Positions 63,642 to 64,000 of a stretch of 64,000 nucleotides of DNA are shown piece by piece (the stretch's first letter is position 1; each line of letters starts with the position of its first letter). Source of the DNA: Yoonia rosea (GTDB taxonomy: Bacteria; Pseudomonadota; Alphaproteobacteria; Rhodobacterales; Rhodobacteraceae); the NCBI RefSeq assembly GCF_900156505.1, contig NZ_FTPR01000004.1:211014-275013 (forward strand), in the 5' to 3' direction. Made by a program: the position numbers and the translations under genes. A model generated the notes under the pieces. The model saw nothing but the letters and a program-made list of their open reading frames with translations. It searched no databases and was not told where the DNA came from.

Positions 63642-64000
63642 TAAGGTGTTGCGCACTTCTTTGGAAAAGCCCGATTGGGCCGATTCCTCGAGATTGCGCG
63701 CTCGCGCCGGAAAAGACGGCCTTTGCATGGCATTGCAGGAATCAAAAAGTATCAACCGCGCCTGTTTGAAACCGCATTTCAGGCAAACCCACCCTGATTC
63801 CGGCCTGCTTCACGGGGGCGAGAGGCGTAGAAAGGCCGATTTTCCCAAGAAAAGCGCTGCGATCAGGGCCCTTTGCGGTGACAAAAAAGATCTTTTGATT
63901 TTTTTGAAAAAAGGGGTTGCGGGTATCTTCGAGTAACCGTAGAACCCCCTTCACCGGCGGCGCTTACAAGTGCTGACGGGGCGCCAGACGGGCTTACGGG
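63642..64000. other. non-coding end of window leading to an rRNA-type promoter
   Basis: No gene is supported here; open frames crossing the region have poor composition. The last 120 bases contain an A+T-rich tract and a strong promoter-like arrangement. The sequence after 63945 has the C-rich CCCCTTCACC start seen before rRNA operons of this family, so a leader RNA may begin here. Confidence 0.5.
63882..63945 (+). promoter_or_regulatory. rRNA-operon-type promoter candidate
   Basis: An A/T tract (63882-63912) like an UP element precedes a -35-like TTGCGG (63917-63922). Seventeen bases later TAGAAC (63940-63945) stands at -10, followed by CCCCTTCACC. This arrangement resembles, from memory, rRNA promoters of Rhodobacteraceae. 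The 16S gene would lie beyond the window. Confidence 0.55.

Noticed and set aside
63580..63936. 118-codon plus-strand frame at the window end
   Set aside because: It starts inside the regulator gene in another frame, has no ribosome-binding site and runs through the probable rRNA promoter.

Overview
The window looks like chromosomal DNA of a marine-type alphaproteobacterium of the Rhodobacteraceae (Roseobacter group). This rests on a GcrA cell-cycle regulator, an alphaproteobacterial ALA-synthase-type HemA, a complete Paracoccus-like sox cluster, a TAXI-type TRAP transporter and high GC with strong codon bias. No tRNA, rRNA, transposase, phage gene or CRISPR array lies inside the window, but the last bases carry what looks like an rRNA-type promoter.

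Layout. 1-2 kb: the end of an IMPACT-family gene, a tiny Lys/Ala-rich gene, and an A+T-richer singleton with PD-(D/E)XK nuclease motifs. 2-18 kb: housekeeping genes, namely rimO, an argD-GNAT-argF operon, a DMT transporter, an ABC-2 permease, gcrA, a Nudix hydrolase, hrpB, rpmB, meaB, a sirtuin and a low-molecular-weight phosphatase. 16.4-22.1 kb: a sigma-54-type PAS regulator divergent from a cyanate unit (binding protein, permease, ATPase, cynS), with a palindromic operator candidate between them. 22.1-26.7 kb: a sparse, A+T-richer stretch of orphan genes, including a LysR-type HTH joined to a non-LysR sensor half, with striking inverted repeats. 26.8-35.7 kb: ppsA/pfkB, a membrane spermidine-synthase-like protein, an AEC transporter, an AraC regulator and an acyl-CoA dehydrogenase.

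35.7-52.4 kb: the sulfur-oxidation locus. soxT-soxR-soxS run leftward; soxV-soxW, soxXYZA and soxBCDEF run rightward, followed by a DUF302 protein, hemA and a second YeeE-type transporter; soxG-soxH run leftward towards them. SoxR has the two-cysteine layout of persulfide-sensing SqrR. ATTC-N8-GAAT-like sites, the type reported for SqrR, sit before soxS/soxV, soxX, soxB and soxG, and a terminator separates soxA from soxB. Together these suggest one persulfide-responsive regulon that includes ALA synthase for haem supply.

52.4-63.6 kb: carboxylic-acid metabolism (malonyl-CoA synthetase matB, D(-)-tartrate dehydratase, an M20 amidohydrolase), then a tightly overlapping TAXI-TRAP transporter operon with its own DctB-like kinase and a DctD-like regulator that has lost the sigma-54-contact GAFTGA motif. 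The window ends in a probable rRNA promoter.
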